A model generated the notes under the pieces. The model was not told the DNA's origin. It saw only the letters and a list, made by a program, of their open reading frames with translations, and searched no databases. The position numbers were made by a program, and so were the translations under genes. 64,000 nucleotides of DNA, taken from contig JABTUN010000002.1 in the NCBI GenBank assembly GCA_015075365.1, positions 1,178,001-1,242,000 on the forward strand. The letters run 5' to 3'. Shown one piece after another: positions 43,767 to 51,603 of the stretch (the stretch's first letter is position 1; each line of letters opens with the position of its first letter). Origin of the DNA: Verrucomicrobiaceae bacterium. GTDB lineage: Bacteria; Verrucomicrobiota; Verrucomicrobiia; Verrucomicrobiales; Verrucomicrobiaceae.

Positions 43767-43781
43767 CTGTTACGGTAACAG
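43767..43781. promoter_or_regulatory. LacI/GntR-type operator palindrome
   Basis: CTGTTAC-G-GTAACAG is a perfect 7-bp inverted repeat around one base, ending 2 bp before the LacI-type gene's ATG and 52 bp from the divergent FAD oxidoreductase start. It resembles the TGTTACC-GGTAACA operators of LacI-family GntR. Position suggests autorepression and control of the divergent gene. Confidence 0.75.
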
Positions 43782-43783
43782 CC

Positions 43784-44803
43784 ATGCCCGCCGCCACCCT
43801 GAACGACATCGCCCGCGCGCTGGGCGTCTCCAAGATGACCGTCTCCCGCGCCCTGCGCGGCGGGCGGCATGTGTCGGCGGAGATGCGGGAGAAAATCGAG
43901 CACGCGGCGCAGGAACTCGGCTACCAGCCCGATCCCGACATGGCCACATGGATGACACGGCTGCGGCGCGGGCGGAAAGCCGCCGCGCCGCGCACGCTCG
44001 CCTTCATCTGGGCAGAGCGTGAGGCCGCGGAGACCGGGCGCTCGTCATGGTCCCGGCAGCTCCTGCTCGGCGCGCAGCGGCAGGCGCAAAAACTCGGCTT
44101 CCAGCTTGAGGAGTTTCATCTGGCGGCACGCGGCATGACAGGGCGGCGGCTCTCCGGCATCCTGGAGGCGCGCGGCATCCCCGGCTTCATCCTTTCGCCG
44201 CTCGTGTCCCGCAGCCGCGGCCATGTCAGCATGCAGTGGGACAAGTTTTCCGGCGTGGTGATCGGCCTGGGCTATGCGCGGCCGCAGATGCACCGCGTGC
44301 ATCATCATCATTACCTCGGCATGATGACCGCGCTGCGCATGCTCAGGAAGCAGGGGCACAAACGCGTCGGCTTTTACTGCGGCAGCACCATCAACGAGCG
44401 CATGTTCCGCGCGTGGTCGGCCAGCTTCCTGGCGCATCATCCCCTGCCCGCGCCCGGCGGCCTGCTCGTCCTGCGCAAGTCACCCTCCCGCGCGGACTTC
44501 CTCGACTGGCTCAAAAACGAAAAGCCGGAGGTCGTCATCGACAGCGGCCACGTCGTCATGGACTGGCTGCGCGCGCTCCCCGCGGCCCGGCGCCCGCGCC
44601 ATGTCACGCTCGCCTGGCGCGCGGACTACCCCGACGTGCCCGGCATCGACCAGCAGGCGGACGCCCTCGGCGCGGCGGCGGTCGATCTCCTCGTGGCGCA
44701 GTATCAGCAAAACGAGCGCGGCATCCCCGCCGTGCCCAAGATCATCATGACCGAGGGCCTCTGGCGGCCCGCGCCCGGCGCTGGAAAGCGGGCGCAGGCG
44801 TGA
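43784..44803 (+). CDS. LacI family transcriptional regulator
   Basis: 339 residues. The N-terminal helix-turn-helix (about 4-30: TLNDIARALGVSKMTVSRAL) is followed by the hinge-side segment VSAEMREKIEHAAQELGY. The C-terminal periplasmic-binding-like domain (about 66-330) includes HHYLGMMTALRMLRKQGHKRVGFY. It probably senses a sugar and controls the divergent FAD oxidoreductase gene, possibly with CxxCH gene 2 behind it. The candidate operator overlaps its own ribosome binding region. Confidence 0.93.
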   Translation: MPAATLNDIARALGVSKMTVSRALRGGRHVSAEMREKIEHAAQELGYQPDPDMATWMTRLRRGRKAAAPRTLAFIWAEREAAETGRSSWSRQLLLGAQRQAQKLGFQLEEFHLAARGMTGRRLSGILEARGIPGFILSPLVSRSRGHVSMQWDKFSGVVIGLGYARPQMHRVHHHHYLGMMTALRMLRKQGHKRVGFYCGSTINERMFRAWSASFLAHHPLPAPGGLLVLRKSPSRADFLDWLKNEKPEVVIDSGHVVMDWLRALPAARRPRHVTLAWRADYPDVPGIDQQADALGAAAVDLLVAQYQQNERGIPAVPKIIMTEGLWRPAPGAGKRAQA

Positions 44804-45044
44804 GGGGTGGAGGCCCGTACACGCCCCCTCCGCGTCATTAGGATGGGTGATGCCATGCATGGAGCGATGGAGGAAGGGAGTGTTGTCTTTTCAAGACTCC
44901 AGCACTCCATGACTCCAAGGGCTTGAACTCACCCAAGGTGATGACGCCCGGCATATTCCACCTGCATGCCTCACCCCCGAGGAAAGGCGCATCACCCTGC
45001 CGGCAAGCTCCTCACCTCGCGATTCCGGCCGGGCACGGAGCGCT

Positions 45045-45977
45045 TCATGGTTGCGGTGGAGCCTGCCCGTCCGCTTTCGCCACCCCGCACGCCGCCGCCT
45101 CGCCGGCCTCGTTGGCGGCGATGATCTGGAATTCCGGCGCGGGATTGTCCGGCAGTTCGGGAAGGCGGGCCTGGAGGCCTTTCACGGTGACTTGGTTTTC
45201 AAACGCCTCCTCCCCCGGCCGCCGCGCCTGCACGCGATAGCGACGAGCGTGACGCGCACGCTTCCACGTCAGCAGCCAGCCGCCGCCGGGAATTTTTTCC
45301 GCCTGCGCGGCGGGCACCGGGCGCGGCATCGAGGGCTGCGCGGGCACGTTCAGGCCAAACAGCCGCCAGCGCGCGTCGTCATCGGCCAGCAGCACCTTCA
45401 GCTCCCGGATCACGCTGCGGTGGCGCTGGCGCAGCTTCTTCATCGCCGCGTTTTTGGCCACCACCGCGGTGCGCAGCTCCGACTTGCCGCGATTCACCGC
45501 CGCGCGCGCCGCCCGGTAGGCCGCGTGCGCCTCCTCGCAGATCTCCGCCGTGGCCTGCATGTCCTGGCTTTCCAGCGCCGGGTTTCCGCGGAACCAACCG
45601 GCCAGGCTCGTCAGCAGGGACGAGCGTTTCGCCTGCGATTCCGGCACCTGCGTGCTGCGGTCCGGGAATCCGGCGGCGTCCCATTGCGTGTTGAAGTTGG
45701 GACCGTAAAACATCACCAGCCGCAGCCGGCAGCGGCCCAGCACGCGCTCCGCCGCCATGTCCGCCTCCCGCAGCGCCTTTCGCCGGTCCCCGCGCAGTTT
45801 TTTGAGCCGGCCCACCTCCGCCTTCGCCTCCCGCGCCGCCTGCAGAGCCGCCTCCATCACCTCTCCGGTGTTGATCTTCATCCCCAGCGCCTCCCCATGC
45901 TCCGCGCAGGCCCGCGCCATGTCCGTCAGCCGTGCCATCAGCACGTCATCGTTCGTCGGAGTCGGGTTCGCAGCCAT
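45045..45977 (-). CDS. Hypothetical coiled-coil protein with fibronectin-III-like end
   Basis: 310 residues from the ATG at 45977; further upstream the frame is repeat-derived. Residues about 35-80 and 130-195 are long charged helices likely to form coiled coils. The last 95 residues look like one beta-sandwich (GGWLLTWKRARHARRYRVQA, then EFQIIAANEAGEAAACG), as in fibronectin type III domains. No signal peptide. Function unknown. The 241-bp gap to the LacI gene shows only a short GGAGTG/CACTCC-type repeat. Confidence 0.6.
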   Translation of the reverse strand: MAANPTPTNDDVLMARLTDMARACAEHGEALGMKINTGEVMEAALQAAREAKAEVGRLKKLRGDRRKALREADMAAERVLGRCRLRLVMFYGPNFNTQWDAAGFPDRSTQVPESQAKRSSLLTSLAGWFRGNPALESQDMQATAEICEEAHAAYRAARAAVNRGKSELRTAVVAKNAAMKKLRQRHRSVIRELKVLLADDDARWRLFGLNVPAQPSMPRPVPAAQAEKIPGGGWLLTWKRARHARRYRVQARRPGEEAFENQVTVKGLQARLPELPDNPAPEFQIIAANEAGEAAACGVAKADGQAPPQP

Positions 45978-46004
45978 GGGAGGGTGAGGCGGGCGGTTCA
46001 GTAT

Positions 46005-46055
46005 TGTAGTCCCGGCTTTAGCCGGAATCTGACACCCGCTAAAGCCGGGACTACC
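46005..46055. repeat. REP-like palindrome
   Basis: Perfect 17-bp arms GTAGTCCCGGCTTTAGC (46006-46022) and GCTAAAGCCGGGACTAC (46038-46054). Same family as 32336-32384. It lies 28 bp upstream of the coiled-coil gene start. Confidence 0.85.
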
Positions 46056-46254
46056 ATGCGGTGGAGGCAAGGAGTGACCGTTTGTCGATGAGCGGTGGAC
46101 ATTCGGGAGGTTCGGCGGGCGGTTTTCGGTTCTTGATAAACGGTGCGGCGGCTCCGGCAGCTCCCCAAACGTCTTCCTGGACCCAAAAGGAGCTGCGGAA
46201 GGCCCGCACGACTCTTATTCGCACTCGAACTCATTTCAAGCATCATCTACCGGC

Positions 46255-46530
46255 TGTCGTTGAGTAATAACTGAGTCTTTAATCGCCCAAAACGCGACCT
46301 CTCCAGCCAAATCCAAATCATTTTAGCATTCCACGACAGTCGTTGAGTAGTTTTTGAGTCTTCGGGAGGCTCCCACGACGCCTCGGCGCACCTTTTCTTT
46401 TTCAATATCCACCCAACGTTAGTCGCTGAGTAGTCATTGAAACTTCTTTACCCTTCGATGGCTATCCCGCTGGGCTTTTCTTCTTTCATGACCTGCTTGC
46501 CGATTGTCGCTGAGTGATGATTGAGACTGC
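46255..46530. repeat. Four degenerate repeats at 83-84 bp spacing
   Basis: The motif GTCGTTGAGTA..(T/A)..TGAGTCTT recurs with TGAGTA at 46261, 46344 and 46427 and TGAGTG at 46511, spaced 83, 83 and 84 bp. Only about 26 bp of each unit is conserved. It sits in the 751-bp gap before the STAND gene end. The remaining stretches 46056-46254 and 46531-46728 show nothing recognisable. Confidence 0.65.
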
Positions 46531-46728
46531 CCAAGGCCCAAAAAACAATCCGCTATAGGCTACCCCACCCGCCTTTGCCCCGCGCCGAATCTTTTTTCCA
46601 TTCCACCCAGCCTCCTCCCGCCTCGGCCGGACCTCGTTTCATGTTCAATCAGGCTCCACTCGCTCGAAGCGCATGTCGTCTAACACCATGCTACCCGGCT
46701 CCCAGCCAAGACGACACGCGCCTCCACC

Positions 46729-49700
46729 TCAACACCCCAATTCTCCGTCCTTCCCATCTCTTCGCGCCCGCTCCAGCACCTCGGCTACCCGCTCTTCGAT
46801 GTCCTGTGAAGTCAGTTGCTGTTCAGCGAGGATATTGCGGAAGCTTGCCAAGCTCCGCTGTGATCTTGGATCATTCAAACCAAAGTGGCGGACACATGAG
46901 ATAACGACAGCCGCTCTGAGAGACTCTACTTCTTCTGACTGCCCTGTAGAGGAAAGCAAAGTCGCGAGATTGTCCATCGTTGCCGCCGTATCGGGATGTG
47001 ATGCGCCGTAGCTAATTCGCTCGATCTCCAGAGCACGACGTAGCAGAGACTCAGCTTTACGTGAATTGTTCGCGTAGAAATGAGCAGCCGCAAGATTCAC
47101 CAAGATTTGTGCAACAGAAGGATGGTCACCTCCATTGCATGCCGCCCTAATCTTCAATGCCCGCTCAAACGTCGAAACAGCCTCGTCTGCATGCCCTTGG
47201 TCCAGCAAAAGCGCCCCAAGATCGTTAAGATCTAAGGCAACGTGAGCATGATCACGACCAAAGCACTCTTCGTTGATTGCCAAAGCACAGCGCACCAATC
47301 TTTCCGCCTCTTGTTTTTCACCAGTCTCCCGAAGAAGCTGCGCAAGATTGTGGAGATCAGTCGCTACCTTCGGATGATTTGCCCCGTAACTTTGTTGATC
47401 TATTTGCAATGCCCTACGCATTAACCGTTCCGCTTCACCAAATTGAAAAACCGCCAACAGCAATTGAGCAAGGTTGTTGAGGTAAACCGCGGTCCGAGGG
47501 TGTTCTCCCCCAAATTCTTTCTCTCCTATAGCAAGAGCTCGCTTCGTTAACTCTATCGCCTCGGTCATTTGCCAACGCACTCGAAGCAGTTGAGCAAGAT
47601 TGCTCAGTTGTATAGCCACGTGCGAATGACTTTCACCATAGTGCCTCTCGATGATCTCCAACGCTTGGCGTAAAAATGATTCCGCTTCATCCAACCGATT
47701 GGTGATCATGAGGAGGCATCCCAGGCTACTCATTTGGCGACCAACATTGGGGTGATCAAGACCATGGGCGGCTGTTTCGATTTGAAGCCCCCGCCTCATG
47801 AGTGTTTCAGCTTCGGCATAACGGCCAGTTTCGTTCAACAAAACGGAAAGTGCGGCAAGGCTTTTGCCGACCTTTGGATGCTCGGCACCATGGGACACCT
47901 CATCAATTCGCAAAGCCTCTCTCAAGATTGGTTCCGCGACGGCGTAGGCAGCTCGTTCCATTAGAAATATACCAGAACCATTCAGAACTCTGCTCCATCC
48001 TAAATGCACAAGATCAGATTCCTTTAATGGCCGCTTCAGCTCCCTCAAGTGAGCAAACAAAGCCAAGACAGAATCAATTAATGGAAGCCATATACTCGGC
48101 CAAGATCGGATGTCGTCAGGCCATGGTTCGTCAGGGATATACTTGTTCACCAGCGCGATTGCAGCGAGCAACCAAAGCTCTGAGTCCTCCCACTGCTGGG
48201 TGCGTTGCACCAATCTGTGGCATGCGATAGTTCTCTCGTTCAGCTTCACCAAGCTGAACCGCGCAAGTAATGCCATCCCATTTTCAATGGCATCCTCCGG
48301 TTCCAAGATTTCGTCTTCGCCACCAATTTCAATCTTCTTCGCTAGTTCAACAAGTCTGACAGATGCAGTTGAAAAAAGTGTCCGTGGAATTTCCTCCACC
48401 CCTAGCCACGCGACCAACTTCAGGATGGTGCGGGCCACCGGGTTAAGTTGATCGAGCGTGACGAGCCAAGTAGTCGCAACGGTGGCCTCGTAGCCGGTGC
48501 CGCCACCATGCTGAACAACGCTATCGAGAAATCGGCGTGCCGCCCCTTCATGAGCCTGATAACGACGCAGATACTCGCCGGGGCCGATGCGACGATCCGT
48601 CATGTAGGCGGCCGCCTGCTCCAGCGCGAGCGGCAGGCCGCCGAGTTCATGGCTGAGCGCGGCGGCGTCCTCCAGCGGGCAGGCGAGTTGTTGAGTGTCG
48701 AGGCGGGACTGCAACCATGCGGCTCCCTGGGCATCCATCCATGTGTGCAGAGGGATGGATGCGGCCTGCTGGCCCCAGTTTTCCAGGCGGGAGGTAATGA
48801 GGATGCGCCCGCCATGCAAGGGACGCAGTTCCTGAAGCAGCGCGGTCTGCCCCTCGATCGTGTCCGCGTTGTCGGCGATGAGGAGCCATCCGGTGGTCTG
48901 CTTCAACCACCGGCGTGTGGCCTCCGCGCGCACGGTGTCCTCACGCTCACCCTGCTGGGGAAGGCCGAGTGTCTCGCTGAGACGTGCGAGGCCGGTGACG
49001 ATGCTGGCGAGCGAGTCCGCAGGCAGCCAGAGCAGCGCGGTGAAGCTGTCCGCATGCTGCCACGCATACTGGATGGCGAGCTGGGTCTTCCCGACGCCTC
49101 CAAGACCATGCACCACCTGCGGCTGGGTGATGGCGGCGATGCCGCCCGTGTGCGCGAGCGCCGTCTTCAACGCCTGCATTTCCTGCTGACGGTGGCCGAA
49201 GTGTGGATTGGCGCGGAACGGCAGGTTGTTCGGTCGTGGCGAAGCGGACGGCAGCGCGCCCAAGGTTTCCTCCACAATGCGCAGCGCCTCGCGCAGCCGC
49301 TCCAACGTGATGATGTGATGCGTGGACGGAACGTGGGCCTCCAGCCACTCGGGTACACGCAACGGTTTCAAGATGTCCTCAATCAGCACACGAATGCCCC
49401 AACGATGAAAGTCAGACGGATCAGGCGTGCGACTGCCGGGAGCCTTCGGCACGAGGAAGAAGCAGAGGAAGCAGGCGAAGCGATCTCGCAGCTTCGCAGA
49501 TTCGATCTTCTCGATGGTGTGCGCCGCCTTCTCCGACTGATCATGAACCGTGACCTGAATGGCAATGCCATTCGGTTCATCGCCGAGATCGACGCCGGGG
49601 AAGTTTCCCTGCTCCTGGTTGAGGTTGCGGAGCTTCCATCCGAATAGCGCGTCGAACATCCGCGCGCAGACACCTTCGAGAACGGTGGCGCTGTGCTCGC

Positions 49701-49770
49701 GACTCTTGAGCCGGGCAGAAAGCTCGTTCAGCCGGTCGGAGAGGTCATTGATGGCGCGTTCCTGTGTCAT
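46729..49770 (-). CDS. STAND NTPase: SMEK/REase-like domain, NB-ARC, TPR repeats
   Basis: 1013 residues from the ATG at 49770. The N-terminal domain (about 1-150) has NLNQEQGNFPGVDLGD and GIAIQVT, a pattern I associate with SMEK/REase-like effector domains. The NB-ARC ATPase follows (about 190-470): P-loop GLGGVGKTQLA with Lys228, Walker B WLLIADNAD, sensor RILITSRLENW and GGLPLALEQAA. The second half is kinesin-light-chain-type TPRs of 42 residues (AIQLSNLAQLLRV, YLNNLAQLLLA). This is the plan of bacterial STAND immune sensors: TPRs detect a trigger, the NTPase oligomerises and the N-terminal effector acts. The TPR half is lower in G+C than its surroundings, suggesting recent exchange. Confidence 0.85.
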   Translation of the reverse strand: MTQERAINDLSDRLNELSARLKSREHSATVLEGVCARMFDALFGWKLRNLNQEQGNFPGVDLGDEPNGIAIQVTVHDQSEKAAHTIEKIESAKLRDRFACFLCFFLVPKAPGSRTPDPSDFHRWGIRVLIEDILKPLRVPEWLEAHVPSTHHIITLERLREALRIVEETLGALPSASPRPNNLPFRANPHFGHRQQEMQALKTALAHTGGIAAITQPQVVHGLGGVGKTQLAIQYAWQHADSFTALLWLPADSLASIVTGLARLSETLGLPQQGEREDTVRAEATRRWLKQTTGWLLIADNADTIEGQTALLQELRPLHGGRILITSRLENWGQQAASIPLHTWMDAQGAAWLQSRLDTQQLACPLEDAAALSHELGGLPLALEQAAAYMTDRRIGPGEYLRRYQAHEGAARRFLDSVVQHGGGTGYEATVATTWLVTLDQLNPVARTILKLVAWLGVEEIPRTLFSTASVRLVELAKKIEIGGEDEILEPEDAIENGMALLARFSLVKLNERTIACHRLVQRTQQWEDSELWLLAAIALVNKYIPDEPWPDDIRSWPSIWLPLIDSVLALFAHLRELKRPLKESDLVHLGWSRVLNGSGIFLMERAAYAVAEPILREALRIDEVSHGAEHPKVGKSLAALSVLLNETGRYAEAETLMRRGLQIETAAHGLDHPNVGRQMSSLGCLLMITNRLDEAESFLRQALEIIERHYGESHSHVAIQLSNLAQLLRVRWQMTEAIELTKRALAIGEKEFGGEHPRTAVYLNNLAQLLLAVFQFGEAERLMRRALQIDQQSYGANHPKVATDLHNLAQLLRETGEKQEAERLVRCALAINEECFGRDHAHVALDLNDLGALLLDQGHADEAVSTFERALKIRAACNGGDHPSVAQILVNLAAAHFYANNSRKAESLLRRALEIERISYGASHPDTAATMDNLATLLSSTGQSEEVESLRAAVVISCVRHFGLNDPRSQRSLASFRNILAEQQLTSQDIEERVAEVLERARRDGKDGELGC

Positions 49771-49862
49771 GCATGCCTGAAGGGGCAACCGGCCCCGTCT
49801 TTACTCCGGCCCTGGCGCGATGGCACGATGATTTTGTGCGCGGCGGGCGGCAGCAGAGTGGT

Positions 49863-49882
49863 CCGCACAGTCCCCTGTGCGG
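49863..49882. repeat. Short perfect hairpin
   Basis: CCGCACAG/CTGTGCGG with loop TCCC, upstream of the STAND gene. Could be a dispersed repeat or part of its leader on the other strand. Confidence 0.5.
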
Positions 49883-49977
49883 TGCGTGGCAGGGCGAAGC
49901 GTGTGCGCATGCGGCTGCGTCATCGAAGGCCGGGGAATGCTATCGGACGATGGGCTCCCGACTGACTCGGGGTCGAA

Positions 49978-50042
49978 GAAGACAAAATCATCTGGGTAAA
50001 ATCATTCAGAACCATGATTCGACCCACCATGATTTTGTCTTC
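49978..50042. repeat. Long-arm inverted repeat downstream of tmk
   Basis: Perfect 14-bp arms GAAGACAAAATCAT (49978-49991) and ATGATTTTGTCTTC (50029-50042) around 37 bp that repeat AAAATCATTC and CATGATTC words. Looks like a dispersed palindromic repeat and may double as the tmk terminator. The rest of 49771-50082 holds no gene. Confidence 0.65.
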
Positions 50043-50082
50043 ATGACAGGGGAAAATGACTCCCTGCTCCACATCTTGTGGC

Positions 50083-50724
50083 TCACGCCAGCCTTGCAGC
50101 GACTTTTTCCCACACGGCCTCATGCACGGCCTCGGGAGCGGCGCTGGCGTCGATGACCTGGATGCGGTCGGGCTCGGCGGCGGCGAGGGCGAGGTAGCCC
50201 TGGCGGACTTTCTCGAAGAAGGCGGGCGGCTGGTTCTCCATGCGGTCGAGCTCGCGGCCGGTGGCGTGGATGCGCTGCCAGGCGAGCGTGGTGTCCATGT
50301 CGAGCACGAGCGTGAGCCGCGGCAGCGTGCCGCCGATGGCAAAGCGGTTGATGGCGTTCACCGCATCGAGCGGCAGGCCGCGCGCGTGGCCCTGATACAC
50401 CGTGGTGGAGTCGAGAAAGCGGTCGAGGATGACAACCACGCCGCGTTCGACCAGCGGGCGGATTTTCTCCCGCACGATCTGCGCGCGGCTGGCGGCGAAG
50501 AGGAGCAGTTCCGTCTCCGGCGTCATGGAATGGCCTTCCTTGGCATGCTGGAGCAGGTGGCGGATGCTTTCGCCGATCTCCGTGCCGCCGGGCTCGCGCA
50601 GCACCACCACCTCGCGGCCTTCGTTTTCGAGCCGTTCCTTCAAAAGGCGGATCTGCGTGGACTTGCCGCAGCCTTCGGAGCCTTCGAAAGAGAGCAAAAA
50701 ACCTGGGGGAAATGAAGATGGCAC
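50083..50724 (-). CDS. tmk: Thymidylate kinase
   Basis: 213 residues from a GTG at 50724, the first plausible start before the domain. P-loop FEGSEGCGKSTQ, the DR(F/Y) block VILDRFLDSTTVYQGHARG and LREPGGTEIGESIR are diagnostic. It phosphorylates dTMP to dTDP. It is divergent from the ECF sigma gene over 134 bp; the same frame runs further upstream, but that part would overlap the likely promoter region. Confidence 0.93.
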   Translation of the reverse strand: MPSSFPPGFLLSFEGSEGCGKSTQIRLLKERLENEGREVVVLREPGGTEIGESIRHLLQHAKEGHSMTPETELLLFAASRAQIVREKIRPLVERGVVVILDRFLDSTTVYQGHARGLPLDAVNAINRFAIGGTLPRLTLVLDMDTTLAWQRIHATGRELDRMENQPPAFFEKVRQGYLALAAAEPDRIQVIDASAAPEAVHEAVWEKVAARLA

Positions 50725-50858
50725 GAGCGAATGGAGAATCACCGCCGATAACCAGCCGGAAAGGGAAAGCCAAGAAGATTTCTGTGTCTTACCCGGCCGG
50801 CGTGGTGAAACGGGGCACATCTCCCGAAAACTTGCGCCTGTGCTTTCAAGGCGTAGCT

Positions 50859-51599
50859 ATGGCGATGCTCGAAGTCAAAAAAGGCTCTCATGACGCCAGC
50901 CGTGCGCGTTTTGACACCACGCGCTGGAGCCTGGTAGCCGCCGCTGGATGCGAACGTTCGCAAGTGGCAGATGAAGCGCTCAACGAGCTGTGTCACGCGT
51001 ATTGGCGGCCGATTTATGCTGAGATCCGCCGCCGAGGGCACAGCACAGCGGATGCGCAGGATCTCGCTCAGCAGCTTTTTGCCCGCATGCTGCGGCGCGA
51101 GGCTTTTGGCACGGCGGATCGCGAAAAAGGCCGCTTTCGCAGCTTTTTGCTGGGGGCGCTGGACCATTTGCTGATCGATGTGTTGCGTTCAAAACAGGCT
51201 CAAAAGCGCGATGATGCCTTGTTGGTGCGGTTTGTTGAGGATGAGTCTGAATCGTGGTTTCAGCGGCTCCCCGCTCACGGCGTGACACCGGCAGAGGCTT
51301 TCGATCAAACCTGGGCTGTCGTGCTGATGGACCGGGCCCTGGCGGCATTGCGGGCTGAATATGCCGACTCAGGTCGCGAAGCGGTTTTTGCGGCTTTGGA
51401 GCCGTTTTTGACCGCGGATTCGGGCGAGGATGGATACTCGAGTGTGTGCGCTCAGATCGGCCTGACGCCGCAGGCTTTCGCCGTGGCCGTGCATCGCATG
51501 CGAAGGCGGTTTCGTCATTGTGTGCGTGAGCAAGTGGAGATGACCGTGGCCGATCCATCAGAGGTGGACGCGGAGATGAGGCATTTGTTTGGAATCTGA
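50859..51599 (+). CDS. ECF-like sigma factor (kinase-associated) 1
   Basis: 246 residues from the ATG at 50859; a second ATG two codons later is possible. Sigma-2-like region: FDTTRWSLVAAA, LCHAYWRPIYAEIRRRGHS, DAQDLAQQLFARML. The C-terminal region (about 140-235) is long and helical, with a putative sigma-4 element around YSSVCAQIGLTPQAFAVAVH. It precedes a Ser/Thr kinase gene by 4 bp. ECF factors of this type are probably controlled by the adjacent kinase through phosphorylation. Confidence 0.85.
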   Translation: MAMLEVKKGSHDASRARFDTTRWSLVAAAGCERSQVADEALNELCHAYWRPIYAEIRRRGHSTADAQDLAQQLFARMLRREAFGTADREKGRFRSFLLGALDHLLIDVLRSKQAQKRDDALLVRFVEDESESWFQRLPAHGVTPAEAFDQTWAVVLMDRALAALRAEYADSGREAVFAALEPFLTADSGEDGYSSVCAQIGLTPQAFAVAVHRMRRRFRHCVREQVEMTVADPSEVDAEMRHLFGI

Positions 51600-51603
51600 C
51601 CGT

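Noticed and set aside
41424..43778. A 784-codon plus-strand frame opposite the FAD oxidoreductase
   Set aside because: The minus strand encodes a clear FAD_oxidored protein; the antisense product has no domain and is Arg/His/Ala-biased.
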